DNA of 45,085 bases, taken from the NCBI GenBank assembly GCA_043755435.1, contig JAYUSZ010000463.1, forward strand, positions 1 through 45,085, given 5' to 3'. This DNA is from JANXSF01 sp043755435. Lineage in GTDB: Bacteria; Acidobacteriota; Terriglobia; Bryobacterales; Bryobacteraceae. Positions 16,056-25,397 of the stretch are shown piece after piece (position 1 is the first letter of the stretch; each line of letters opens with the position of its first letter). A program made the translations under genes and the position numbers. The notes below the pieces were generated by a model. It was not told where the DNA came from and made no database searches. It was given only the letters and a program-made list of their open reading frames with translations.

Positions 16056-19000
16056 TTGCTCTCCAAACTTATTGATTCCTGTCTGGACAACCATTGGATT
16101 GTGGTTCTGCTTCTGTTGTTGGTTGTCGGATCGGGCGTTTACGTAGCGGTGAATCTTCCGATTGATGCCTTCCCAGACCTTACTAACAACCAGGTAGTTG
16201 TAATCACCGAAGCTGGACCGATGTCGCCAACAGAAGTGGAACAGCAGGTAACCTATCCCATTGAGTCATCCCTAATGGGGCTTCCGAAAATGTTGGAGAT
16301 GCGATCCGTTTCCAAACTTGGCCTCTCTTTAATAACAGTTGTGCTGGATGATTCGGTGGACACTTACTTTGCCAGGCAGTTAGTGAACGAACGGCTCCGC
16401 GAAGTTCGTAGCCGATTGCCCAAAGGTTTGGAGCCGGTTTTGGGGCCAGTGGCAACTGCTTTCGGAGAAATTTTCCAATACACGGTGGATGGTGCCGGGA
16501 CTAGCTTGATGGAGCGTAAGACTCTGCAGGATTGGGTGATTCGCCCACAACTCCGCACCATTCCGGGAGTGAATGAAGTGAATAGCTGGGGTGGCCTCAG
16601 CAAGCAAATCACAGTGGAAGCCGACCCTGCCGCACTGCTTCGATACAACCTCACACTGCACGATCTATTCACACGTCTGGAGGCCAGCAATCGCAACTTC
16701 GGCGGCGGATTCATTGAACACGAAGCCGAGCAATATACCGTGATGGGTATGGGTCGCGTGAAGTCACCCGAAGAATTGGAAAAAGTAGTGCTGGTGGCGC
16801 GTCAAGGCGTCCCGGTTTTGGTTCGCGATGTGGCCCGTGTGAAATTGGACAACATCCCCCGGCAAGGTGCGGTTGTCAAAGATGGAACCGGCGAAACGGT
16901 TTGCGGCATGGCAATCATGTTGAAGGGTGAAAACAGTCAAGCGGTGATCGAAAGAGTGCAGAAAAAACTTGCATCCATTCGACTACCAAAGGGAGTACAA
17001 ATTGTTCCTTTCTACGATCAATCGGATGTGATCAATTCCACAGTGTCCACGGTTCGCAAGAATCTGCTGGAAGCTGGTTTCCTTGTTTCTGCAGTTCTTC
17101 TGTTGTTCCTTGGCAATGTGAGAGCGGCATTAATTGTTGCTATGGTGATTCCTGTCTCCATGTTGTTCGGCTTTTTCGGCATGGCCGTATTTGGCGTTTC
17201 GGTAAACCTGATGAGCCTTGGTGCCATTGATTTCGGCATGATCGTAGACGGAGCTGTGGTGATGATGGAAAACTCCATGCGCCACGTGGCCAAAGATAAT
17301 TCTGAAAATGCGGTTCGAAATGCTGCAAAGGAAGTGGCGCGGCCCATTCTTTTCGGCGTTGCAATTATCATTGCCGTCTATCTGCCTATTTTCTTTCTAC
17401 AGGATCTGGAAGGCCGCATGTTTCGGCCTATGGCGATAACCGTGTGTGCCTCCTTGCTGGGCTCATTGCTGCTGGCGCTTACCATTGTTCCGGTGCTCTC
17501 CCAAATGTTGTTGAAGCGGGATACGCACCACTTTGAACCTGCCTGGCTGGACCGTTTGACGGGTTGGTATTTGAAGTCGCTTGATGTTGCACTTGCTCAC
17601 CGTGCCATCACGGTGCTGCTGGCGATAACTGCTCTTGGGGTTGCCATTAGTTCGCTATTCTTCATTGGCTCGGAGTTCATGCCGAAACTTGATGAAGGCT
17701 CGCTACTCATTGAGAGTAGAAAGTTGCCGGGAATAAACGTTCCCTATTCGGCTTCCATTTCCAGTCAAATAGAAAAGATCGTAATGCAGTTTCCAGAAGT
17801 GAAAGGTGTGGTTACCAAGCTTGGCCGACCTGACGTTGCCACAGAGGCAATGGGTGTGAACGCGGGTGATATCTACGTGCTGTTCAAACCAGAATCGCGT
17901 TGGGTGGCAGGCAAGGAAAAAGAAGATCTGATAGGACGCATGGCGAAGAAATTGGAAGAGTTTCCAGGCATGAGCTTCAACTTCACACAGCCCATGGCGA
18001 TGCGTGTGGATGAGGCAATTTCCGGGGTCAAGGGCGATATTGCAATCAAGATTTTCGGCGAAGATTCCAGCACTCTTGAGAAATTGGGTGAGCGTGCCAT
18101 GGCTGCGCTAAAGCAAATTCAAGGTGTAGCTGATTTGCAAGTGGAAGTGACATCCGGCGTTGCTGAACTACGAGTGGAACCAGACCGAGTAGCCCTGGCT
18201 CGCTATGGATTGTCTATTGCCGATGTCGAAGAATGCATTGATTCCGCCACTGGCGGTAGGCCCGTTTCCGATTTCGTAGAAGGGCAGCGGCGATTTCCCA
18301 TTGTGATGCGGCTTCCAGAATCCTACCGTAAAGATCTTGATAAACTCCGCGACTTGATTTTGAAGTCACCCACTGGAGAACAGGTGCGCCTACGTCAAGT
18401 TGCCAGTCTTGCTGTGACGCGTGGACCTGAAATAATCAATCGCGAAGATGGGCAGCGGCGTATAGTTGTGCAGTGCAATGTTCGAGGGCGCGATCTGGGT
18501 AGCTTTGTCGATGCGGCACAAGCAGCAGTGGCTAAATCCGTTGTACTGCCTCCTGGATATTCCATCGCCTGGGGCGGTCAGTTTGAAAATCAGGCAAGGG
18601 CCACCAAACGCCTTGCGATTCTTCTGCCTGCCTCCATCTTGATTATCCTTGGGCTGCTGTTCGCCACGTTCCATTCCATCAAGCAGGCTCTGTTGATTCT
18701 GTTTGCCGTTCCCTTTTCCTTAATCGGTGGCATTGCAGCACTATGGCTGCGAGGACTGAACCTCAACCTATCAGCATCAGTTGGTTTCATCGCCTTGTTC
18801 GGCGTCGCGGTATTGAATGGAATCGTACTAGTCAGCATGATCAACCAGTTGCGCCTGACAGAAAAGATGCCGTTGAACGAGGCTGTTCGCAAGGGTGCAG
18901 GGCTGCGGTTAAGACCAGTGTTGATGACCGCACTGGTGGCTAGCCTTGGTTTTATTCCGATGGCGTTTTCCACCACACCCGGTTCAGAAGTACAGCGACC

Positions 19001-19115
19001 GCTTGCCACAGTTGTGGTCGGTGGCCTGATTTCGGCTACTGTGCTTACGCTCTATTTGCTGCCGATCATGTATCCGTTTTTCGCGGGCAAGAACGAGCAG
19101 CACCTGGAATCCTAA
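16056..19115 (+). CDS. czcA: CzcA-type heavy-metal RND efflux pump
   Basis: The 1019-residue protein has the RND layout: TM1 (about 13-32), a periplasmic loop (IDAFPDLTNNQVVVITEAGP, then VEQQVTYPIE), TM2-6, a second loop, and TM8-12. The TM4 motif IDFGMIVDGAVVMMEN holds D392, D398 and E405, matching D402/D408/E415 of the Cupriavidus CzcA pump; this triad marks the divalent-cation (Co/Zn/Cd or Ni) HME branch more than the Cu/Ag branch. It exports metal using the proton gradient. The start is TTG with AGGA about 10 bases upstream, 12 bp after czcB. The 3' end overlaps the convergent DUF1501 gene by 4 bases. No metal regulator gene is adjacent. Confidence 0.92.
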   Translation: MLSKLIDSCLDNHWIVVLLLLLVVGSGVYVAVNLPIDAFPDLTNNQVVVITEAGPMSPTEVEQQVTYPIESSLMGLPKMLEMRSVSKLGLSLITVVLDDSVDTYFARQLVNERLREVRSRLPKGLEPVLGPVATAFGEIFQYTVDGAGTSLMERKTLQDWVIRPQLRTIPGVNEVNSWGGLSKQITVEADPAALLRYNLTLHDLFTRLEASNRNFGGGFIEHEAEQYTVMGMGRVKSPEELEKVVLVARQGVPVLVRDVARVKLDNIPRQGAVVKDGTGETVCGMAIMLKGENSQAVIERVQKKLASIRLPKGVQIVPFYDQSDVINSTVSTVRKNLLEAGFLVSAVLLLFLGNVRAALIVAMVIPVSMLFGFFGMAVFGVSVNLMSLGAIDFGMIVDGAVVMMENSMRHVAKDNSENAVRNAAKEVARPILFGVAIIIAVYLPIFFLQDLEGRMFRPMAITVCASLLGSLLLALTIVPVLSQMLLKRDTHHFEPAWLDRLTGWYLKSLDVALAHRAITVLLAITALGVAISSLFFIGSEFMPKLDEGSLLIESRKLPGINVPYSASISSQIEKIVMQFPEVKGVVTKLGRPDVATEAMGVNAGDIYVLFKPESRWVAGKEKEDLIGRMAKKLEEFPGMSFNFTQPMAMRVDEAISGVKGDIAIKIFGEDSSTLEKLGERAMAALKQIQGVADLQVEVTSGVAELRVEPDRVALARYGLSIADVEECIDSATGGRPVSDFVEGQRRFPIVMRLPESYRKDLDKLRDLILKSPTGEQVRLRQVASLAVTRGPEIINREDGQRRIVVQCNVRGRDLGSFVDAAQAAVAKSVVLPPGYSIAWGGQFENQARATKRLAILLPASILIILGLLFATFHSIKQALLILFAVPFSLIGGIAALWLRGLNLNLSASVGFIALFGVAVLNGIVLVSMINQLRLTEKMPLNEAVRKGAGLRLRPVLMTALVASLGFIPMAFSTTPGSEVQRPLATVVVGGLISATVLTLYLLPIMYPFFAGKNEQHLES

Positions 19116-20542
19116 GCCAGGATCTCTTTCACCACATTCCCGGCCACATCGGTCAATCGGAAATTGCGGCCACTGTAAGGGTAGGTTAACTTCGTATGAT
19201 CCAGCCCCATAAGGTGCAGCACGGTTGCGTGCAGATCGTGTACATGGACCTTCTTATCTACGGCCTGATAACCAAAATCATCCGTTGCCCCATGTGCAAT
19301 GCCGCCCTTCACACCGCCGCCAGCCAGCAGCGTCGTGAATCCTTCGTTGTTATGATTGCGCCCATTTTGCACATTGATTCGTCCAGCAACTTCCGTCCAA
19401 GGCCGACGCCCGAATTCTCCGCCAATGATAACCAGCGTTTCTTTCAGTAAACCGGAAGCCTTCAAATCCTGGAGCAATGCCGCTATCGGCTGATCGGCCT
19501 GCTGTGCCAATTTTCGATGCACCATAATATCGTGATGGCTGTCCCACGGCTTATCGTTGCCAAAGTACACTTGCACCACTCGAACACCGCGCTCCACCAA
19601 CCGCCGCGCCACCAAGCAGCCTCGCGCAAAATCGCCGTCGCGAGTAGCTGACTTGATTTTCATTTCAGAAGTGTCGCGCATGCCCGTCACCCCGTAACGC
19701 TCGCGAACGGCTTCGGGTTCCTTTGAAACATCAAACGCATCCATCGCCTCGGCCTGCATGCGGTAAGCGACTTCCATGGATTGAATGCGTCCTTCCAACT
19801 GGCTATCCGGTCCACGTTTAGCAAGCTCCATGCGATTCAACTTTTCCCACAACTCAACCCGTTTGCGCTGCTCTTCCAAATTGCCTGAGCGGCTGCGTAA
19901 GTGCTGGATCATCTTTTCCGGATCGGTCTCATCACAAGGTACATAGGTCCCTTGATAAACGGCTGGCAAGAACGCAGAGCTCCAAAGTTGCGAGCCCACG
20001 TCAGGTACCCCAGCGCACATGGAAATGAAGCCCGGTAGGTTTCGATTTTCGCTACCCAGGCCATAAGTAAGCCATGCACCCATCGATGGAAATCCAGGGA
20101 TGATTCGGCCAACGTTCATTTGCAAAATAGCTTGCGGATGCGCGGGTAAGTCAGTATGCATGGAACGAATGACGCAGATGTCATCAATGGACTGCGCCAT
20201 TTTTTGGAACAGATCGCTGACTTCCAAACCGCTTTTGCCGTAGCGTTTGAAAGGGAATGGGGACTGCATCAGCTTGCCACGTTCCTCTTTGGCTTTGGCA
20301 TTGTCACCGGGCATGGCGCTGCCGTTGAACTTGGTCAACATCGGTTTTGGATCAAACGTATCCACCTGCGATGGGCCGCCGTTCAGAAACAAAAAGATCA
20401 CCTGCTTGGCTTTCGGCGCAAAGTGTGGAGCTTTGGGTAGTAACGATCCGGCGTCGCCACGGACTTCATTTGCCAGCAGACCAGCCAGCCCAACCATTCC
20501 AAATCCGGTCCCTGTTTGTCGAAGAGCTTCTCGCCTTGTCAT
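19112..20542 (-). CDS. DUF1501 family protein, Tat-exported
   Basis: The 476-residue protein starts MTRREALRQTG with a twin-arginine signal and a hydrophobic stretch (GFGMVGLAGLLANEV). The DUF1501 hallmarks are present: FLFLNGGPSQVDTFDPKP near the N-terminus, VIRSMHTDLPAHPQA, and GGEFGRRPW plus GRNHNNEGFTTLLAGGGVKGG near the C-terminus. The fold belongs to the alkaline phosphatase/sulfatase superfamily, but activity is unproven. GTG 20551 is also in frame; ATG 20542 was preferred because a GGAG box lies 8 bases before it. It follows PSD1 by 13 bp, the pairing common in Planctomycetes, Verrucomicrobia and Acidobacteria. Confidence 0.9.
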   Translation of the reverse strand: MTRREALRQTGTGFGMVGLAGLLANEVRGDAGSLLPKAPHFAPKAKQVIFLFLNGGPSQVDTFDPKPMLTKFNGSAMPGDNAKAKEERGKLMQSPFPFKRYGKSGLEVSDLFQKMAQSIDDICVIRSMHTDLPAHPQAILQMNVGRIIPGFPSMGAWLTYGLGSENRNLPGFISMCAGVPDVGSQLWSSAFLPAVYQGTYVPCDETDPEKMIQHLRSRSGNLEEQRKRVELWEKLNRMELAKRGPDSQLEGRIQSMEVAYRMQAEAMDAFDVSKEPEAVRERYGVTGMRDTSEMKIKSATRDGDFARGCLVARRLVERGVRVVQVYFGNDKPWDSHHDIMVHRKLAQQADQPIAALLQDLKASGLLKETLVIIGGEFGRRPWTEVAGRINVQNGRNHNNEGFTTLLAGGGVKGGIAHGATDDFGYQAVDKKVHVHDLHATVLHLMGLDHTKLTYPYSGRNFRLTDVAGNVVKEILA

Positions 20543-20555
20543 TTCATTCACTCCG

Positions 20556-23249
20556 CTAATTCACGAACAACAACTCATTGGAACTAAGCAATACCTGCGC
20601 ATATGGCTGCCAAGCCTCGGCACCACTAGCAAGAAATTCCCGGCCAATGCGTAGCTCCTCCGCTGTAGCATCACGGCCAAATACCAGCTTGTATGCTTGC
20701 CGAATCCGCTCGTCCGCCGGCTTCTCTGTGCCAATGCGTGCGTTCAATGCTTTGGCGCGGGCCTCCAGGAATTCGCTATTCAGGAAGAACAACTGCTGCA
20801 ATGGCGTGGCCGTTGCGATGCGCTTTTCTGCACTTAAATTAGGGTTGGGGAAATCAAACAGAGCAAGCGTGCCATCCAATTTACGACGGCTAACAAAACC
20901 ATAAACCGACCGTTTCTTGTTGCCGCTATTTTCCAGAGCAACGGGTTTGCCACCGCCCGCAACATCCAGTTCACCAGCAACGCTTAGCAGCGTGTCCCGC
21001 ATCGCTTCCGCATCCAGCCGTTGACGATTGGCGCGCCACAACAAACGATTGTCTGGATCAACCGCAAAATTTGATTCAATACTGTCTGAACTCAATTGAT
21101 AAGTAGCCGACAACATGATCTCGCGATGCAGCTTCTTCATGCTCCAGCCATTTTCAATAAAACTGCTAGCAAGATAATCCAGCAATTCCGGATTACTAGG
21201 AGTGTCCCCCATTCGCCCGAAGTTACTTACTGTCTTTACCAGACCTTCGCCAAAATGATGTTGCCAAATGCGATTCACCATAACGCGCGCTGTAAGTGGA
21301 TTCGTCGGGCTGGCAATGGCATCGGCTAGTTCCCTACGTCCGCTGCCGTTCTTGAAAGGCTTTGGCTCGCCTTCGGAAAGGATGGATAAGAACGCCCGCG
21401 GTGCCACTTCCCCTAAATTTTCAGCCACGCCGTTGATCTGCACTCTTTCATCAATTGGTGTTGGATTATCCTTGATGGCATGTGCGAACGCATATTGCGT
21501 GGGTAAGTTGGTTTGCAGTTCTTTCAACTCTGCCCGCATGTTGCTCAAGTAGGACTTCCATTGCCCTTCAAAGAAACGCTCCACCGTACCATCCGATGTC
21601 AGATAGCCGCGGTTGGGGCCATAGTACAGAATGCCGTCTTCTTCCTGCTTGAACTCGCGACCGTAGAAGTCATTGAAGAATAGGTCACGCCACAAGTAAA
21701 AGCGGTCTGCAGGCAGCGCGAAGGTTTCACCCTTCGTATTAGGATCATTCGTAGCCTTGGCGGAAAGATTCTTCTCGTCCACCTTTTTCCGTTCCTGAAA
21801 TACAGCCAGCGCCTCTTGTTTGAATTGGCTCAGGTTAAACGATTCGTCACGCCAGCCTTGCAGATACTTGTTATCAATGGGACCGGTTTTCAAATAGGTC
21901 ACCCAACGCTCCAGCGTGATTTGGTCCAGTTGATCCGTCGAAGCCACAACTGCAACGGACTGTGGATTCGCTCCAAGCACCTTGCGGGCGGCGCGAATGT
22001 ATCGAGGAGAATCGGCGGCCAGCACTTCGGCCAGTTGTGTTGCCTGGTTATGTAGGAAGCTTTGAATGCGTACCTTCAGTTCGTCTATCTTCTTCGTCTG
22101 CGCCTTGTAAGTCTTCACTTCGTCGCCGGAAGCTAACTCAAATTCTGCACGCTTGGTGCTGCTGAAGACGCCTTGCAGGGCGTAGTAATCCTTCGTTGGA
22201 ATTGGATCGAATTTGTGATCGTGGCACTGAGCACATGCGCCGGTTAATCCTAAAAACCCTCGCGTTGTAACGTCCACCCGATCGTCAGTTAGTTCCGGGC
22301 TGAGTCCGTAGAAACCCAGGCCGACTGCCAACTGTTTGTTCTTTTCATCCAACTGATCGCCGGCGATTTGGGCCTTCACGAAAGTGTCGTAGGGCATGTC
22401 GTCGTTGAAGGCTTGAATCACCCAATCGCGATAGCGGAACGAATTTGGATACGGCAACTCCACGTCGCTATCTAATCGGTCATCCGCGTACCGGGCAACA
22501 TCTAACCAGTAGCGGGCCCACCGTTCGCCATACTGTTTTGAGCCAAGCAAGTGATCCACAATTTTTGCAAATGCCCCGGACGATGTATCTTTTACGAAAG
22601 CTTCCGTCGCTTCAAACGTTGGCGGCAACCCAGTAAGATCCACATAGGCACGTCGAATCAAATCGCGTTTCTGAGCAGCAGGGTTAGGCTTCAGCCCTTT
22701 TGATTCCAGCTTTGCTAGAACCAACCGGTCAATCGTCGAATGCGCCCAGGCACTGTTCTTCACTTGTGGCAGTGCAGGTTTAGTGATGGGTTGAAAGGCC
22801 CAAAACTTCCGTTGGTCGGCAGTGATCACATACTTGCCTTTCCCTGAAGTGGCAGGTGCCGGAACTTCAGGCCAGAAGGCCCCGTCCTTGATCCATGCTG
22901 TTAGCAACGCAATTTCAGCGTCGGGCATTTTGCCTTGCCCCATTGGCATTTTCATCTTTTCGCTGGAATGCTCAATAGCCTGAATCAGCAAGCTCTCTTC
23001 CGGTTTACCAGGGACCACAGCGGGCCCGGTTTTCCCACCCTTTAACAAGCCGTTGCGCGAATTCATCGCCAAACCACCCAACGGAGCAGTGGAGTGGCAC
23101 CCGTAACAACGGTTGGCAAGAATCGGACGAATCTTCATCTCGAAGTGTTCGGACCTATCAACAGGCGCAGCGAGGGAAAGCTGACAGAGAAGGAACCACG
23201 AAGCAACGAAACATTTTGGAAATGGCGAATCAGACATAGAGCTAGCCAT
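20556..23249 (-). CDS. PSD1 protein: cytochrome c-like, DUF1549 and DUF1553 domains
   Basis: From ATG 23249 the product has 897 residues; the frame is open up to 23432 but the extra N-terminus lacks protein character. A signal peptide (about 10-29) precedes a single c-type heme site, CYGCH (C48, C51, H52), in a planctomycete-type cytochrome domain that includes KMPMGQGKMPDAEIALLTAW. DUF1549 follows (DLIRRAYVDLTGLPP, YGERWARYWLDVARYADD), then a long linker, and DUF1553 near the C-terminus (NPLTARVMVNRIWQHHFGEG, WSMKKLHREIMLSATYQ). The function is unproven; these proteins accompany carbohydrate and sulfatase gene sets. ATG 23237 is an alternative start; neither has a good ribosome-binding site. 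Confidence 0.88.
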   Translation of the reverse strand: MASSMSDSPFPKCFVASWFLLCQLSLAAPVDRSEHFEMKIRPILANRCYGCHSTAPLGGLAMNSRNGLLKGGKTGPAVVPGKPEESLLIQAIEHSSEKMKMPMGQGKMPDAEIALLTAWIKDGAFWPEVPAPATSGKGKYVITADQRKFWAFQPITKPALPQVKNSAWAHSTIDRLVLAKLESKGLKPNPAAQKRDLIRRAYVDLTGLPPTFEATEAFVKDTSSGAFAKIVDHLLGSKQYGERWARYWLDVARYADDRLDSDVELPYPNSFRYRDWVIQAFNDDMPYDTFVKAQIAGDQLDEKNKQLAVGLGFYGLSPELTDDRVDVTTRGFLGLTGACAQCHDHKFDPIPTKDYYALQGVFSSTKRAEFELASGDEVKTYKAQTKKIDELKVRIQSFLHNQATQLAEVLAADSPRYIRAARKVLGANPQSVAVVASTDQLDQITLERWVTYLKTGPIDNKYLQGWRDESFNLSQFKQEALAVFQERKKVDEKNLSAKATNDPNTKGETFALPADRFYLWRDLFFNDFYGREFKQEEDGILYYGPNRGYLTSDGTVERFFEGQWKSYLSNMRAELKELQTNLPTQYAFAHAIKDNPTPIDERVQINGVAENLGEVAPRAFLSILSEGEPKPFKNGSGRRELADAIASPTNPLTARVMVNRIWQHHFGEGLVKTVSNFGRMGDTPSNPELLDYLASSFIENGWSMKKLHREIMLSATYQLSSDSIESNFAVDPDNRLLWRANRQRLDAEAMRDTLLSVAGELDVAGGGKPVALENSGNKKRSVYGFVSRRKLDGTLALFDFPNPNLSAEKRIATATPLQQLFFLNSEFLEARAKALNARIGTEKPADERIRQAYKLVFGRDATAEELRIGREFLASGAEAWQPYAQVLLSSNELLFVN

Positions 23250-23604
23250 TTCGATGCTATCACGAGCCTTGGCGACGTGCAGAGTCAAGCAGGGGTGTCT
23301 CAAGACTGAGGGGACTTTATAGTTGGAATAATCTTGCGTTTGAACGGTGTTAGTCAATAGCCGGATCGTTGGTTCTCCAATGCAGGGAAACGACGGGAGT
23401 AGGAAGCCAAAATCGTGGAATCCAGGACTCACAAAGGTATGATTTCTTATATAGGCGTCCGCTCCCTCAAGCCTCTAGACCATCTAGAAGTGGAGCGGCG
23501 ATATAGAACGGCAACTTGGCAGAATGACGCAAAGCGCAGTTGACTTTGAAAATTATTTTCTAACTTCCTGTACATGGAGCAATGGATCGGGTATAAATTG
23601 ATCC
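23250..23604. other. 355-bp divergent intergenic region
   Basis: This region separates the divergent PSD1 and aldo/keto reductase genes. An open frame continues from PSD1 to 23432 on the minus strand but reads as non-coding. No RNA gene was recognised. The right end contains a candidate promoter for the reductase and an inverted repeat over its start codon. Confidence 0.5.
23569..23597 (+). promoter_or_regulatory. Candidate promoter of the aldo/keto reductase gene
   Basis: TGTACA (23569-23574, 4 of 6 matches to the -35 consensus) is followed after 17 bp by TATAAA (23592-23597, 5 of 6 matches to -10). Transcription would begin near 23604-23605, which is the ATG itself, so the mRNA may be leaderless. 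No Shine-Dalgarno box precedes the ATG, which agrees with this. Confidence 0.45.
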
Positions 23605-24624
23605 ATGGCAGACAATCCTTCTTCCCGACGAAAGTTTATTCAGGGCGGTGCCGGTGCCCTATCGGTTGCCGCTCTAGCCAGTGAAGTACTGGCGCAAACC
23701 TCCACAGCTTCAGCCACAGGACTTCCAACGCGCATGTTGGGAAGAACTGGCAAAAGGGTTTCCATACTGGCCATGGGTGGCTGGCATATCGGATCGCTGA
23801 AGGACGATTCAGAGGCTATCCGAATTATGCACGCCGCGATTGATGAAGGGCTGACCTTCTTTGATAATGCTTGGGATTATCACAACGGACATTCCGAAGA
23901 AGTGATGGGCAAAGCCCTCAGCGGTGGCCGGAGAGAAAAGGTGTTCCTGATGACCAAGAATTGCGAACGCGACTACGCCGGATCAATGAAGAATTTGGAG
24001 GATTCGCTGCGGCGTCTGCAAACAGATCATCTTGATCTATGGCAATTTCATGAAATGGTGTACGACAACGATCCCGATTGGGTGTTTGAAAAGGGCGGAT
24101 TAAAGGCTGCACTTGAGGCTAAGAAAGCTGGCAAGGTTCGCTTCATTGGATTCACTGGCCATAAGGACCCGCGCATTCATTTGAAAATGTTGGGCAAGCC
24201 ATATGATTGGGATTCGGCGCAGATGCCAATTAATTTGTTGGACCGCTTTTACCGCAGCTTTCAGCAAGAAGTGGTGCCGGTGTGTTTGCGGAAGAACGTC
24301 GGCGTGATTGGCATGAAGGGCCTCGCAGGTGGAAACACCGAGGGGCGGCTTATCGAAAAACTAGGCATGAAGGCAGAGGATTGTTACCGCTACTCGCTGA
24401 GTTTGCCAGTGACTTCCCAGGTGGTGGGAATCACAACCATGGAGCAGCTGAAAGCGGACGTGGCCATGGCGCGAAACTTCAAGCCGATGGTATTATCCGA
24501 AAGAAATGAATTGCTGAGTAAGGTGCGTGGTGAGGCATCCGACGGTCGGCATGAGTTGTTCAAATCGGCTAAGACCTATGATGGGCCACACCATAGAAAG
24601 CAACATGGGTTTGACACGGACTAG
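23605..24624 (+). CDS. Tat-exported aldo/keto reductase
   Basis: The 339-residue protein begins with a twin-arginine signal (SSRRKFIQGG, R8-R9, then an Ala-rich stretch to about residue 30). The AKR catalytic tetrad is readable as D87 and Y92 in FFDNAWDYHNG, K118 in LMTKNC and H149 in WQFHEMVYD. The (beta/alpha)8 barrel continues through RFIGFTGHKDPRIH, PINLLDRFYRSFQ and VGVIGMKGLAGGN. These enzymes reduce or oxidise carbonyls with NADPH; export with a Tat signal is frequent in this phylum and suggests a bound cofactor. The C-terminus lacks a Cys-rich ferredoxin-like part. The gene stands alone, beside the mobile DNA that follows. Confidence 0.9.
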   Translation: MADNPSSRRKFIQGGAGALSVAALASEVLAQTSTASATGLPTRMLGRTGKRVSILAMGGWHIGSLKDDSEAIRIMHAAIDEGLTFFDNAWDYHNGHSEEVMGKALSGGRREKVFLMTKNCERDYAGSMKNLEDSLRRLQTDHLDLWQFHEMVYDNDPDWVFEKGGLKAALEAKKAGKVRFIGFTGHKDPRIHLKMLGKPYDWDSAQMPINLLDRFYRSFQQEVVPVCLRKNVGVIGMKGLAGGNTEGRLIEKLGMKAEDCYRYSLSLPVTSQVVGITTMEQLKADVAMARNFKPMVLSERNELLSKVRGEASDGRHELFKSAKTYDGPHHRKQHGFDTD

Positions 24625-24690
24625 TTTATTCATAAGAACTTCCCGTACACGGTTCTCCACGCGCACGTGAGCCGAAGGCGAAGCTACTAG

Positions 24691-25144
24691 TCTGGAAGCC
24701 GACTTGCGCGATCCGCACCTGTCGTAAAAGGTGTCTTTACCTGGGGAACGCCGGGGAACACGACGATGGTTGATCGAGGAGAAGAGCTTGGCGCGCCGGA
24801 CGCGGTGCCCTCGGAACGCAGCCTTCGGGGGAAACTCAGCGCGAGCGTGGTAAAAAACAAGCCACACGTGCCGCAGACCGACGCGATCTTCGAGGATCGG
24901 ATCAATCGCTAGGTGAACGCGCGAGGCGGACGATGGCACGGCTCGGTCGTCCCTCGACGCCAAGACCGTGGTGCCGACAGGCAAATTGCGTCGTGTCGGA
25001 AAGAGCCAACAAGCACACCAAGCGCTCGACCAGGATCTGAAACTCGTGGCCAAACTTTCTCCCTTTGCCATCCACCGCCTGGACACTGGGGAAACCGGGT
25101 TGAGTTACCACTGGAGGCGCGACGGCTCTGTTTTGTCCGATTGA
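24691..25144 (+). pseudogene. Decayed DDE transposase fragment (ISAzo13-like)
   Basis: Two plus-strand frames join to give a transposase-like stretch. The first (24691-24912) contains SERSLRGKLSASVVKNKPH and then VPQTDAIFEDRINR, ending in TAG at 24910. After a one-base shift near 24925 the second frame reads READDGTARSSLDAKTVVP, then KLRRVGKSQQAHQALDQDL and KLSPFAIHRLDTG, ending in TGA at 25142. This matches, from memory, the transposase order (KKIxETDAIFENV ... SIDTKAxV ... RGGxSR ... DHD ... LTPFGI) of a family often labelled ISAzo13-like. Both ends, the catalytic domain and terminal repeats are missing. The family name is from recollection; degeneration is directly visible. Confidence 0.6.
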
Positions 25145-25397
25145 GGCCAATGAAAAGTATCCGCTGTTGATCTTTTCCGCATGGGGGGGTCCGCAAAGTC
25201 CTCATCGTCGAGATTCTCGCTGTTTGTGCCGCTCGGCTCTGTCCCCTTTTCTCCCTTTTCTCGTCTTCGTCAAAGTATATGTTCAGGCTGACCCTGTCTT
25301 CTGACCCTGTCTTCTCTGTCTTCTGCCTGCCATCCAGGCAGCAGCTCTTGGGAGGTTGTGGTTGTCACGCTCCACGTGGTTACTCCGTAACCTATGC
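25145..25397. other. Non-coding region with a 13-bp tandem repeat
   Basis: No gene was seen. CTGACCCTGTCTT occurs at 25288-25300 and again directly at 25301-25313, followed by a partial third copy (CTCTGTCTT, 25314-25322). The surroundings (25235-25330) are a pyrimidine-rich tract on the plus strand. It probably represents debris beside the transposase remnant. Confidence 0.45.

Noticed and set aside
24625..24690. Sequence resembling group II intron domain text (CCCGTACACGGTTC followed by GAGCC)
   Set aside because: No reverse transcriptase, no domain V fold and no intron ends were found; similarity is short.
24493..25205. Several minus-strand frames of 70-197 codons
   Set aside because: They are antisense to the transposase remnant and the reductase end; Arg/Ser/Pro-rich sequence typical of shadow frames.
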